Shown: positions 25,988-33,506 of the stretch, in pieces
Layout of the letters: each line of letters opens with the position of its first letter
Position numbering within the stretch: position 1 is the stretch's first letter
Assembly: GCA_964484065.1 (NCBI GenBank)
Contig: CAZAEW010000002.1
Location: 62,001-126,000, forward strand
Direction of reading: 5' to 3'
DNA length: 64,000 bases
Origin: JAEVLT01 sp964484065
GTDB taxonomy: Bacteria; Bacillota; Bacilli; Bacillales; Cytobacillaceae
The notes under the pieces: model-generated
Told to the model about the DNA's origin: nothing
Seen by the model: the letters and a program-made list of their open reading frames with translations, nothing else
The model's database searches: none
Translations under genes and position numbers: made by a program

Positions 25988-26881
25988 TTGTTGAAAATTG
26001 GATCACATGTATCAATGAGCGGCAAGAAAATGCTTCTGGCCGCAAGCGAGGAGGCTGTTTCCTACGGTGCCAACACGTTTATGATCTACACAGGGGCACC
26101 CCAGAATACAAGGCGGAAAAAGATTGAAGAGCTTAATATTGATGCCGGCAAAAAACACATGGAACAAAACGGCATTGTGGATATTGTTGTCCATGCCCCC
26201 TACATCATTAATATCGGAAACACTTCAAATCCGGCTACTTTTGAATTAGGTGTATCCTTCCTTCGCTCCGAAATCGAAAGGACTGAAGCCTTGGGAGCAA
26301 GGCAGATTGTCCTTCATCCCGGGGCCCATGTGGGAGCGGGGACAGAAGCGGGAATTAAAAAAATTATTGAAGGTTTAAATGAAGTATTAACTGGAAAAGA
26401 GAAGGTTCAAATTGCGCTTGAAACGATGGCCGGAAAAGGTTCCGAATGCGGAAAGTCATTTGAAGAACTGGCGATGATCATTGATGGCGTCAATTATAAT
26501 GATAAACTGTCTGTTTGCTTTGATACTTGTCATACACATGATGCCGGTTATAAGGTAGCCGAGGATTTTGACGGTGTTTTAAATGAGTTTGATAAGATTA
26601 TTGGCATCGAGCGTTTAAAGGTTCTTCATATCAATGACAGCAAGAATTCAATCGGGATGAGAAAAGACCGTCATGAAAATCTTGGCTTTGGGCATATTGG
26701 CTTTGCGGCATTGAGCTATGTTGTCCATCATCCGCAATTAGCAGATATTCCGAAGATTTTAGAGACTCCATTTGTCGGTGAAGATAAAAATAATAAAAAA
26801 CCTCCATATCGTTTTGAAATAGAGATGCTTCGCGGGCAGAAATTTAATGAAAACGTGCTGGATTTAATTATGGGATCCTAA
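25988..26881 (+). CDS. nfo: Endonuclease IV (AP endonuclease Nfo)
   Basis: Cleaves DNA 5' to abasic sites in base excision repair, using three metal ions. The 297-residue TIM barrel has family signatures IVLHPGAHVG, IALETMAGKGSE, VCFDTCHTHDAGY, LHINDSKN, DRHENLGFGHIG and PKILETPF, supplying the His/Glu/Asp ligands. TTG 25988 is preferred (GTGAGG at five to ten bases upstream; start MLKIGSHVSMSG like B. subtilis, same length); GTG 25985 is the alternative. The terminator overlaps nothing and serves both strands. Confidence 0.96.
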   Translation: MLKIGSHVSMSGKKMLLAASEEAVSYGANTFMIYTGAPQNTRRKKIEELNIDAGKKHMEQNGIVDIVVHAPYIINIGNTSNPATFELGVSFLRSEIERTEALGARQIVLHPGAHVGAGTEAGIKKIIEGLNEVLTGKEKVQIALETMAGKGSECGKSFEELAMIIDGVNYNDKLSVCFDTCHTHDAGYKVAEDFDGVLNEFDKIIGIERLKVLHINDSKNSIGMRKDRHENLGFGHIGFAALSYVVHHPQLADIPKILETPFVGEDKNNKKPPYRFEIEMLRGQKFNENVLDLIMGS

Positions 26882-26883
26882 CC

Positions 26884-26926
26884 AAATAGAAAAACGCAGG
26901 GAAACGGCTCTGCGCTTTTCTATTTT
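26884..26926. terminator. Bidirectional terminator between nfo and yqfT
   Basis: Sixteen-base arms AAATAGAAAAACGCAG and CTGCGCTTTTCTATTT pair with a single mismatch and a 9-nt loop. The right arm enters the end of yqfT. Confidence 0.85.
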
Positions 26927-27183
26927 ATAAGCTGAAGGAATAGTTTATTTACTTCTTTAGCTGTTCCCGCTCCTGCGACTTTGGCAATTTCTTTTATTAG
27001 GGCTGCCCGCTGACTGCTGTCGAAAATATTTACCTGCTTTCCTCTTAAATAATCAGCAATTTTTTTGGCATGCTCCCGTTTAACGGTTATGTTATATTGT
27101 TCGGCATACTTTAATAGCTCATCTGTAGTGATTTGATTGATTTTATGATTAATGATATTTTCAAAAATCTTCACATTCATCAC
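26920..27183 (-). CDS. yqfT: DUF2624 family protein YqfT
   Basis: An 87-residue, mostly helical and basic protein of the DUF2624 family, found in Bacillus between nfo and the zinc genes. It begins MMNVKIFENIINHKINQITT and ends NKLFLQLIK. Two ATGs are adjacent at the start; GGAGTGATG lies upstream. No motif indicates a function. Confidence 0.8.
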   Translation of the reverse strand: MMNVKIFENIINHKINQITTDELLKYAEQYNITVKREHAKKIADYLRGKQVNIFDSSQRAALIKEIAKVAGAGTAKEVNKLFLQLIK

Positions 27184-27270
27184 TCCTTCATCTTAATGTA
27201 TGTGTGTAAGGAGGGAAAGTGACTAGTTGTTTTATGTTTTCATTCACCCCTTTACCTGTACGCTTAAGGG

Positions 27271-27380
27271 TACTAAGGGACGCTTCGTGAGCATAAGCAT
27301 CGCAGCAGGAAAGCTGTGCTTTTCGGTGAACTGCGACTCTGTCTTCGCCTTAATGCTCGCCAATCGGCGAGTTTTCTTTA
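27271..27380 (+). repeat. Intergenic repeat family A, copy 1
   Basis: About 110 bp, starting ACTAAGGGACGCTTCGTGAG and ending in the hairpin CTCGCC-AAT-CGGCGAG followed by TTTTCTTTA. Same-orientation relatives are at 36592-36706 and 48966-49079. Shared blocks include ATAAGC, CTGTGCTTTTCGG, TCTGTCTTCG and GCGAGTTTTCTTTA. This copy sits between yqfT and the zinc transporter promoter. Confidence 0.85.
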
Positions 27381-27386
27381 GGATTC

Positions 27387-27415
27387 TTTACTTTTCTGAT
27401 AACTTACTGTATACT
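27387..27415 (+). promoter_or_regulatory. SigmaA promoter of znuCB-zur
   Basis: TTTACT, 17-bp spacer, TATACT, 46 bp ahead of znuC. Confidence 0.6.
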
Positions 27416-27425
27416 ACTTTTTGTT

Positions 27426-27446
27426 AAATCGGAATGATTCTTAATT
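27426..27446 (+). promoter_or_regulatory. Candidate Zur operator
   Basis: AAATCGGAATGATTC begins a 21-bp window resembling the Bacillus Zur box (AAATCGTAATNATTACGATTT): the left half matches except one base, the right half is degenerate. It overlaps the expected transcription start of znuC, the right place for repression. Confidence 0.5.
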
Positions 27447-27460
27447 AAAGGTGAGTGCCA

Positions 27461-28240
27461 ATGACAGCACAAATAATATTAGAAATAAAGGAATTAACTT
27501 ATCGTTATGAATCAGATATTGTGTTAGAAAATATTAATCTTGCCGTTCCTAGAGGGGCTTTTTTAGCGATTGTAGGTCCAAATGGATCGGGGAAATCCAC
27601 TTTGCTGAAGCTAATTTTGGGTCTTTTGAAACTGCAAAAAGGAAAAATTAGTTTATTCGGTGAAGATAGCAGCCGCTTCAAAGGATGGGAAAAAATCGGC
27701 TATGTTTCACAGAAGGCTAACTCCTTTAATACAGGATTTCCTGCTACCGTTTCAGAAGTCGTCTCAAGCGGATTGACGAAAAAGCTGGGTTTATTTCACT
27801 TTTTGGCAAAAGAGGATAAACAAAAAGTCATTCATGCATTAGAGGCGGTGGGAATGGAAAAGTTTAAAAACCGAAATATTGGCGAATTATCCGGAGGACA
27901 GCAGCAAAGGGTTTTTATCGCACGCGCGCTTGTCAGCGAACCGGAAATATTAATTTTAGATGAGCCGACGGTTGGGGTAGATGCCAAAAATGTTAATACC
28001 TTTTACCAAATGCTGGTTGATTTGAATAAAAATCATCTTATTACGCTTCTATTGGTGACGCATGATATTGGAACAATCTCCGATAAAGTCAGCCATGTAG
28101 CCTGCCTCAATAAACATTTGTATTTTCATGGCAACACAAAGGAATTTGAAAAGCTTGGAATTGAGGGAATGACTGATTTTTATGGTCATCATGTTCAACT
28201 GCTTTCACATCACCATGAACATGAAGGGGTTATTAAATGA
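27461..28240 (+). CDS. znuC: Zinc ABC transporter, ATP-binding protein
   Basis: ATPase of a metal-chelate ABC importer, probably zinc. The 259 residues contain Walker A GPNGSGKST, the Q-loop in GYVSQKAN, signature LSGGQQQR, Walker B LILDEPT and the switch histidine in LLVTHD; the C-terminus is His-rich (HHVQLLSHHHEHEG), common for zinc systems. ATG 27461 follows AAAGGTGAG by five bases. The permease gene overlaps the stop and zur follows, which supports zinc as substrate. No substrate-binding protein gene is present here. Confidence 0.92.
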   Translation: MTAQIILEIKELTYRYESDIVLENINLAVPRGAFLAIVGPNGSGKSTLLKLILGLLKLQKGKISLFGEDSSRFKGWEKIGYVSQKANSFNTGFPATVSEVVSSGLTKKLGLFHFLAKEDKQKVIHALEAVGMEKFKNRNIGELSGGQQQRVFIARALVSEPEILILDEPTVGVDAKNVNTFYQMLVDLNKNHLITLLLVTHDIGTISDKVSHVACLNKHLYFHGNTKEFEKLGIEGMTDFYGHHVQLLSHHHEHEGVIK

Positions 28241-29082
28241 TGCTGGGGATTTTTCATTATGAATTTTTGCAAAATGCCTTTCTTACAGGGCTTTTAATTG
28301 GTGCACTTGCACCATTACTGGGAGTTTTTATCGTTGTCAGAAGACTATCGTTAATTGCTGATGCTCTCAGTCATGTAACACTCGCAGGGATTGCGGCAAG
28401 CCTTCTCCTTGAAAAATCATTTGCTCCATTAAGCGGCCTTAATCCGCTCTATCTTGGAATGGCTTTTTCTGTTGGGGGCTCTTTATTTATTGAAAAATTA
28501 CGGGGAGTATATAAGCATTATCAAGAGCTTGCCATTCCGATCATTCTTTCAAGCGGTATTGGGCTCGGAGTCATCTTTATTTCCCTTGCCAATGGGTTTA
28601 ATACGGATTTATTCAGTTATTTATTTGGCAGCGTATCGGCCGTCAGCCGTACGGATTTATGGGTTATTTTGATTATCAGCATTTTTGTTATCTTACTCGT
28701 CATTTCCTTATACAAAGAATTATTTTTGCTTTCATTTGATGAAGAATATGCGAAAGCATCTGGCATAGCAGCTAAAACCATTCATTTTTTCTTTATCGTG
28801 ATGGTTGCTCTTGTGATTGCTGCATCGATGAGAATTGTGGGAATTTTATTAGTCTCCTCATTAATGACACTGCCGGTTGCTGCAAGCATAAGGATTGCAA
28901 AAGGCTTTAAGCAGACCATTTTTATGTCCATTATTTTTGGGGAAATTTCTGTTCTGGGAGGGCTATTTACAGCCTATTACTTAAATTTGGCACCAGGTGG
29001 TTCAATCGTGATGATTGCTGTACTTATTTTAATTGCCGCCATATTATATAAAAAGCTATTAATGCAAAGGCAGATGCATTAA
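28237..29082 (+). CDS. znuB: Zinc ABC transporter, permease
   Basis: Membrane subunit of the ABC-3 family (281 residues, about eight or nine hydrophobic segments). Family landmarks are VVRRLSLIADALSHVTLAGIA near residues 32-52 and RIVGILLVSSLMTLPVAASI near the C-terminus. ATG 28237 overlaps the znuC stop (ATGATG), so translation is coupled. Transports the metal across the membrane together with ZnuC. Confidence 0.92.
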   Translation: MMLGIFHYEFLQNAFLTGLLIGALAPLLGVFIVVRRLSLIADALSHVTLAGIAASLLLEKSFAPLSGLNPLYLGMAFSVGGSLFIEKLRGVYKHYQELAIPIILSSGIGLGVIFISLANGFNTDLFSYLFGSVSAVSRTDLWVILIISIFVILLVISLYKELFLLSFDEEYAKASGIAAKTIHFFFIVMVALVIAASMRIVGILLVSSLMTLPVAASIRIAKGFKQTIFMSIIFGEISVLGGLFTAYYLNLAPGGSIVMIAVLILIAAILYKKLLMQRQMH

Positions 29083-29095
29083 AGAGGTGTGGAAG

Positions 29096-29506
29096 ATGAA
29101 TGTAGATGAAGCACTTTTATGTTTAAAAGAAAAAGGATATAAATATACAGGAAAAAGAGAGGAACTTCTAAAATTATTCGCTGACCATAATAAATATTTA
29201 ACAGCAAAGGATGTTCTTGAATTATTAAAAGACAGCTATCCCGGTTTAAGCTTCGATACCATTTACCGAAATTTATCCTTATTTGTTGACTTAGGAATTC
29301 TAGAAATGACAGAGCTTTATGGGGAAAAACATTTTCGGTTTACATGCTCGGGACACCATCATCATCACCATTTTATATGTCTTGACTGCGGCAAGACAAA
29401 AGAAATTGAAACTTGTCCGATGGGTGATTTAAACGAGAGCTTAAAAGGCTACGATATTTCGGGACATAAATTCGAGATATACGGAAAATGTCCTGATTGC
29501 CATTAA
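29096..29506 (+). CDS. zur: Zinc uptake regulator Zur (Fur family)
   Basis: Fur-family repressor that blocks zinc uptake genes when zinc is sufficient. The 136 residues hold a winged helix (YPGLSFDTIYRNLSLFVDLGIL) and a dimerisation domain with structural zinc cysteines C95/C98 (CLDCGK) and C132/C135 (CPDC) and a regulatory-site cluster C84...HHHHHH. ATG 29096 follows AAAGAGGTG at correct spacing and matches the known MNVxEAL start; GTG 29087 overlaps that sequence. As third gene of znuC-znuB-zur it likely regulates its own operon. Confidence 0.95.
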   Translation: MNVDEALLCLKEKGYKYTGKREELLKLFADHNKYLTAKDVLELLKDSYPGLSFDTIYRNLSLFVDLGILEMTELYGEKHFRFTCSGHHHHHHFICLDCGKTKEIETCPMGDLNESLKGYDISGHKFEIYGKCPDCH

Positions 29507-29510
29507 GAAA

Positions 29511-29670
29511 AGCGCAAGCGCCTTCAGAACAAGCACAGCTTGTTCTTGCGATGCAATATCAAAGTAGCATCCCTTAGTGCTCAGCCCCGATGGTCAAATG
29601 TTCTGGCAAAAAAAGTCCGCCCTTTGACTTTTTATGCCGAAGGTTATTTGACCCTGAGGGGCTAGGCGCT
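29511..29670. repeat. Nested-palindrome intergenic repeat (family B)
   Basis: Begins AGCGCAAGCGCC and ends GGGGCTAGGCGCTGAAGC (extending to about 29680), a terminal signature I recognise from widespread Bacillus/Geobacillus intergenic repeats. Nested arms: AGCGCC 29517-29522 / GGCGCT 29665-29670; GAACAAGC / GCTTGTTC near 29527-29545; AGCCCC 29583-29588 / GGGGCT 29658-29663; GGTCAAAT 29592-29599 / ATTTGACC 29646-29653; GGCAAAAAAAGTC 29605-29617 / GACTTTTTATGCC 29626-29638. No coding capacity. Confidence 0.75.
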
Positions 29671-29713
29671 GAAGCTAGACATTTCTCGAAGTCTAAACTT
29701 ATACTTTTCTTAT

Positions 29714-29746
29714 AAAAAAAACGGCTTTTTAAACAAGCCGTTTTTC
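29714..29746. terminator. Bidirectional terminator between zur and yqfW
   Basis: Stem AAAACGGCTT / AAGCCGTTTT with A-run left and T-run right; right arm overlaps the end of yqfW. Confidence 0.85.
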
Positions 29747-30307
29747 TTTTACCCAATTTTCTACCCAATTATATGCTTCTATCCAATTGTAAACACGAAT
29801 AACACCTTCAGGAATTGGATCTCTGTTATAAGGTGTATCAAACAGGAGAACAGGGATCTTGCATTCCTCATGAATTTCAATTGCATTATCATGTTTATCT
29901 TCAAAGAAAATATCTACATGATGCTTTTTGACAGTCTCTACTTTATTGTGAGTTCCAATTAATTCAATTTTATCAAAAAATAAATGATGGTCATCAAACC
30001 ATTTTTTGGTGACATCAAGAAGGTGGGAACCTCGGGCACTAATAAAACAAAGTTCATAAGTATTTTTCCAGTTATTCAATACTTCTGCAGCATCTTCAGC
30101 TATCGGGGAGCCTGCATAAATGATCGGTTCATTTTTCATAAACCAATCAGCAAACTCTTCTTTCGAAACATTCACAATGGGATTTAAATCATATTGTTTT
30201 ACATCTTCAAGCGTAACATTCAGCCCGAATGCTTTATTGATAAACGGGAGGAGCGATGCTGGAGATGTTACCGTTCCATCGATGTCAATTCCAAACTTTT
30301 TTTTCAT
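29729..30307 (-). CDS. yqfW: HAD-family nucleotidase-like protein YqfW
   Basis: HAD hydrolase of the 5'-deoxyribonucleotidase (NT5C) type, 192 residues. Motif I DIDGT gives nucleophile D8 and acid/base D10; motif II is FISARGS (about 98-104); the C-terminal acidic motif is IFFEDKHDNA. Likely dephosphorylates a nucleotide, substrate not determined. ATG 30307 follows AAAGGAG. Gene and position match B. subtilis yqfW. Confidence 0.87.
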   Translation of the reverse strand: MKKKFGIDIDGTVTSPASLLPFINKAFGLNVTLEDVKQYDLNPIVNVSKEEFADWFMKNEPIIYAGSPIAEDAAEVLNNWKNTYELCFISARGSHLLDVTKKWFDDHHLFFDKIELIGTHNKVETVKKHHVDIFFEDKHDNAIEIHEECKIPVLLFDTPYNRDPIPEGVIRVYNWIEAYNWVENWVKEKRLV

Positions 30308-30482
30308 TATGAAATAACTCCTTTAAGTTCCAATATGCAATCTTATTTTATCAAAAAGATTAAAAACGCTGAAGTAAATGTTATAAAAGAAAGAATAACA
30401 GGACATCCAAACATTAACATACTAAAATAAATAGCCCTGCAAACAATAATAATGCTCCTAAAACTGAAAGTGAGGGATGATT

Positions 30483-30833
30483 GTGGCAGATCAGGATCAA
30501 CACAGACATATGGATGAGGATATCCCGAACGATAGAGCCAGCCTTCGTGAAGAAACAGCTGCGGAAATCGCAGCACCTGTTTCACTTGGAAGGAGAAGGA
30601 GCTTTGATGACTTAAAGGGAAGGGACCGGGGCCAAGCCGGCACTGGAACGGGTTTTTTGGCCCTGGCATTATCCATACTTTCCCTGTTTGTCATGCCTAT
30701 TATTTTCGGTGCTGCAGGAATCGTTTTAGGGTTTATGGCTAGAGCTAAGGGAGCAGAGGGTCTTGGTGCGTGGGCAATCGGAATTGGAGTTGTTTCCATT
30801 GTCATCGGTATCTTTGTTATCCCGTTTTTTTAA
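30483..30833 (+). CDS. yqfX: Small membrane protein YqfX (DUF4190-like)
   Basis: A 116-residue protein with a charged N-terminal half (HRHMDEDIPNDRASLREETA) and two hydrophobic C-terminal helices joined by a short loop (GTGFLALALSILSLFVMPII and LGAWAIGIGVVSIVIGIFVI). Start GTG 30483 with GAGGG at seven bases; ATG 30477 overlaps that site. CATACTA (30418-30424) with GAATA 20 bp earlier resembles a forespore SigG promoter, with spacing a little long. Function unknown. Confidence 0.75.
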   Translation: MADQDQHRHMDEDIPNDRASLREETAAEIAAPVSLGRRRSFDDLKGRDRGQAGTGTGFLALALSILSLFVMPIIFGAAGIVLGFMARAKGAEGLGAWAIGIGVVSIVIGIFVIPFF

Positions 30834-30893
30834 TGATTGGCTCAAAAAATAAAGTCCTTGGACGAACATTCTTTACAATATTCTGGTATAGGA

Positions 30894-30929
30894 GCAAAAA
30901 AAGAAACCCGGTCAGCAAAACCGGGTTTC
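30894..30929 (-). terminator. Terminator after ispG
   Basis: Stem GAAACCCGGT / ACCGGGTTTC with loop CAGCAAA; on the minus strand it is followed by seven T. It may also slow readthrough from yqfX. Confidence 0.8.
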
Positions 30930-30951
30930 TTCCTGGTATAAGAAAATTTGA

Positions 30952-32046
30952 TTACTTTGTTTGAGATTTAAGAAAATATTCTTCCGCAACTTTATCAATT
31001 TCCTTTTTAAGTTCTTCAACCATATCAGCCTCTGGAACTTTGCGGACAATTTCGCCTTTCCGGAATAATAAACCTTCGCCGCGGGCCCCTGCAATTCCAA
31101 TATCTGCTTCACGAGCTTCCCCAGGTCCATTTACCGCACATCCTAAAACACTTACTTTGATCGGAGCCTTAATTTTTTGGATGTATTCTTCAATTTCATT
31201 TGCAATGCTGATTAAATCAATTTCAATTCTTCCACAGGTAGGGCAGGAAATGAGAGTGGCTGCGTTGGATGAAAGCCCAAAGACTTTAAGCAGTTCTCTG
31301 GCAACCTTTATTTCTTCAACCGGATCAGCGCTTAGAGAAATACGGATGGTATTTCCAATTCCCTTGCTAATTATAGCTCCAAGTCCTGCAGCGCTTTTTA
31401 CTGTTCCGGAAAATAACGTACCTGATTCCGTAATACCCAAATGCAGCGGGTAATCAAATGCCCGGGCAGCTTTATCATATGCTTCAATGGCCAAATTTAC
31501 ATCGGATGCTTTCATCGAAACGATAATGTCATGAAAATCCAAATCCTCGAGAATTTTAATGTGGTGAAGGGCACTCTCCACCATGCCGTCAGCTGTAGGG
31601 TACCCATACTTTTCAAGGATGTGTTTTTCAAGAGAGCCGGCATTTACACCAATTCGAATAGGAATCGCTCGTTCTTTCGCTGCTTTTACAACCGCTTCAA
31701 CTTTTTCCCGTTTTCCGATATTTCCGGGATTAATCCGGATTTTATCGATACCGCCTTCAATGGCCTTAAGGGCCAATTTATAATCAAAATGAATGTCGGC
31801 AACTAGCGGAATATTAATTCTTTTTTTTATTTCAGGAATCGCATTTGCGGCCCGTTCATCCGGACAGGCAACCCTGACAATTTGACATCCAGCTTCTTCT
31901 AGACGTTTGATTTGAGCAACTGTAGCTTCTACATCATGTGTCTTTGTTGTCGTCATACTTTGAATGATAATTTCATTATTTCCACCAATGGTTAAATTCC
32001 CCACCTTAATAGGACGGGTTTGGGTTCGATTTATAATTTCACTCAC
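30952..32046 (-). CDS. ispG: 4-hydroxy-3-methylbut-2-enyl diphosphate synthase IspG
   Basis: Penultimate MEP-pathway enzyme, converting MEcPP to HMBPP with a [4Fe-4S] cluster. The cluster cysteines are in LISCPTCGR and VSVLGCAVNGPGEA near the C-terminus; the TIM-barrel part has VRVACPDERAANAIPEIKK and DKIRINPGNIG. The start is GTG 32046 (MSEIINRTQTRPIKVGNLTIGG), aligned with known IspG, with AAGGAGAG upstream; the frame is open to 32130 without support. 364 residues. Confidence 0.95.
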   Translation of the reverse strand: MSEIINRTQTRPIKVGNLTIGGNNEIIIQSMTTTKTHDVEATVAQIKRLEEAGCQIVRVACPDERAANAIPEIKKRINIPLVADIHFDYKLALKAIEGGIDKIRINPGNIGKREKVEAVVKAAKERAIPIRIGVNAGSLEKHILEKYGYPTADGMVESALHHIKILEDLDFHDIIVSMKASDVNLAIEAYDKAARAFDYPLHLGITESGTLFSGTVKSAAGLGAIISKGIGNTIRISLSADPVEEIKVARELLKVFGLSSNAATLISCPTCGRIEIDLISIANEIEEYIQKIKAPIKVSVLGCAVNGPGEAREADIGIAGARGEGLLFRKGEIVRKVPEADMVEELKKEIDKVAEEYFLKSQTK

Positions 32047-32100
32047 GTGGAATTCGCTCTCCTTTAAAAATGCGATTCTAATAATGATCAATTTGTTTTT

Positions 32101-32130
32101 ATTGTAGCAGTCAATAAGCCATCTTGACAA
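32101..32130 (-). promoter_or_regulatory. SigmaA promoter of ispG
   Basis: Minus strand TTGTCA, 18-bp spacer, TACAAT; predicted leader of about 48 nt before GTG 32046. Confidence 0.6.
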
Positions 32131-32162
32131 GAAGAAGGGGTGGAACTCCCAACAAAAGGAAT

Positions 32163-32486
32163 TTATTCCTTATAATACGGAAACCGGTATGTCTTTCCGA
32201 TTTGAATTTGATTGGCAGGCTGCCCTGGGTTAAGGGTTTGAAAATCACGAATTAATTTATCCATTGAAACATTCAGCGGCCTTCCAAGTTTGTGTTCAAC
32301 AATGGTGATGAGTGTGTCTCCAGGCTCCACGCTTGCCTCAAAATAAGGGATAGTGGAGTCAGGTTTTTCAATCGTTTCTGTTACCGCTTTTTGTGAATGA
32401 TCATGTGGCAATGTACCGACAGTCATGTCGAAATAAATACAATAGATGATTAAGATGAATAACAGGAGTCCTACTAGTTTCTTCAT
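32163..32486 (-). CDS. yqfZ: LysM-domain membrane protein YqfZ
   Basis: A 107-residue protein with an N-terminal signal anchor (MKKLVGLLLFILIIYCIYF) and a C-terminal LysM-like fold (EPGDTLITIVEHKLGRPLNV ... FQTLNPGQPANQIQIGKTYRFPYY), so probably exported and peptidoglycan-binding. ATG 32486 has GGAGGC upstream; the longer frame to 32543 is not supported. Position matches yqfZ of B. subtilis, which is sporulation-associated. Specific partner unknown. Confidence 0.82.
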   Translation of the reverse strand: MKKLVGLLLFILIIYCIYFDMTVGTLPHDHSQKAVTETIEKPDSTIPYFEASVEPGDTLITIVEHKLGRPLNVSMDKLIRDFQTLNPGQPANQIQIGKTYRFPYYKE

Positions 32487-32549
32487 ATGGAACAAGCCTC
32501 CAATAAAGCGGTTTTTACACCATATGCTTGTCCATCTGTACATAGAAGA

Positions 32550-32575
32550 AAAAACGCAGCTCTAGCTGCGTTTTT
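32550..32575. terminator. Bidirectional hairpin between yqgB and yqfZ
   Basis: AAAAACGCAGCT / AGCTGCGTTTTT with loop CT; terminates yqgB on the minus strand and overlaps its stop codon. Confidence 0.8.
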
Positions 32576-33347
32576 AGCTGATTTTTTTTGGTTTTGGGGT
32601 TTCGTTAATAGCCAAAAATAATACAACCACGACGACAAACCAATTTAACAGGAAGCCCCAAGGAACAGTTGTTTTTACTGCGGCCATAATCGTAAAAAAT
32701 AGTGTTGGTAAAGTTTCAGCGTATGCTGTCATAATCCATAACTGGCGGTAATTCAATCTTCGCTCAGCCAAGTTTTTTAAAGACAGCCCAAAGAGGGCAA
32801 AAATAGTGACTTCAACAAAACTGGCTGCACTGGAAAATAAATAAAGAAACAGTGAGATTCCCGGGATGATGATCATTTTCAAGTCACTAAGTGTGTTAAG
32901 GAAGTTCAGGAGATCCTTACTGGTTATGTTCATGTCATTGAACATGGCATAGTCATATGTATTTGTTTGTCCGCCGGCAAGAAAAACAAATTCATTTTTT
33001 AAAATGGCGAAGGTATTGTCTGTCCCTTCCAGCTCTTTTTCAGAGACAGATCCGGTTGGATCTAAGACAATCGTAAAGTTTTTCTTATTTATCGTAACGG
33101 GTGCGTTTGTTTCTGCGCTTAATCGGCCATTTTCTATGGCAAATGCCGGCAGCTGGTCTTTAATCACACTTTTAGCTGTATCAATTCCATCCGTAATTGC
33201 TGTGCCTAAGAAAAAGATCGATGGCAGGATTGAAACAAGGGTAAGAAAGAAGATAAATAAAATCGTTTTTCCTATGCCTTGAAAGCGGAAAGACGCTATA
33301 TCCTTCGGTGAATAAGTGCTCTTATAAAATTGTTTGAAAATATTCAT
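32574..33347 (-). CDS. yqgB: DUF1189 membrane protein YqgB
   Basis: A 257-residue DUF1189 protein. Membrane segments are visible near 26-50, 150-175, 185-200 and 220-250, with a soluble domain between the first and second (about 55-150, likely extracytoplasmic, beta-rich). The conserved opening IFKQFYKSTYSPKDIASFRFQGIGKTI is typical. ATG 33347 follows AAAGGTGG. No catalytic motif; function unknown. Confidence 0.83.
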   Translation of the reverse strand: MNIFKQFYKSTYSPKDIASFRFQGIGKTILFIFFLTLVSILPSIFFLGTAITDGIDTAKSVIKDQLPAFAIENGRLSAETNAPVTINKKNFTIVLDPTGSVSEKELEGTDNTFAILKNEFVFLAGGQTNTYDYAMFNDMNITSKDLLNFLNTLSDLKMIIIPGISLFLYLFSSAASFVEVTIFALFGLSLKNLAERRLNYRQLWIMTAYAETLPTLFFTIMAAVKTTVPWGFLLNWFVVVVVLFLAINETPKPKKIS

Positions 33348-33444
33348 CAAAACCACCTTTATACAAAGACTTCCATTATATTTTAGCCTTGTTAACAATG
33401 ATTAACAAGAATTGCTTTTTTTAGCTTAGATTTAGGTAAATAAA

Positions 33445-33500
33445 AACTTCCCGGAAAAGCTTTTTTCACATTTGGCTTCCCGGGAAGTTGCTTTGTTTTT
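33445..33500. terminator. Terminator after fnr
   Basis: Stem AACTTCCCGG / CCGGGAAGTT (33445-33454 / 33480-33489). T-runs lie on both outer sides, so it can act for the minus-strand fnr. Confidence 0.7.
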
Positions 33501-33506
33501 TTTCTA

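Noticed and set aside
27227..27427. 66-codon plus frame over repeat A copy 1
   Set aside because: Runs through the non-coding repeat and the zinc promoter; the other repeat copies do not keep the frame.
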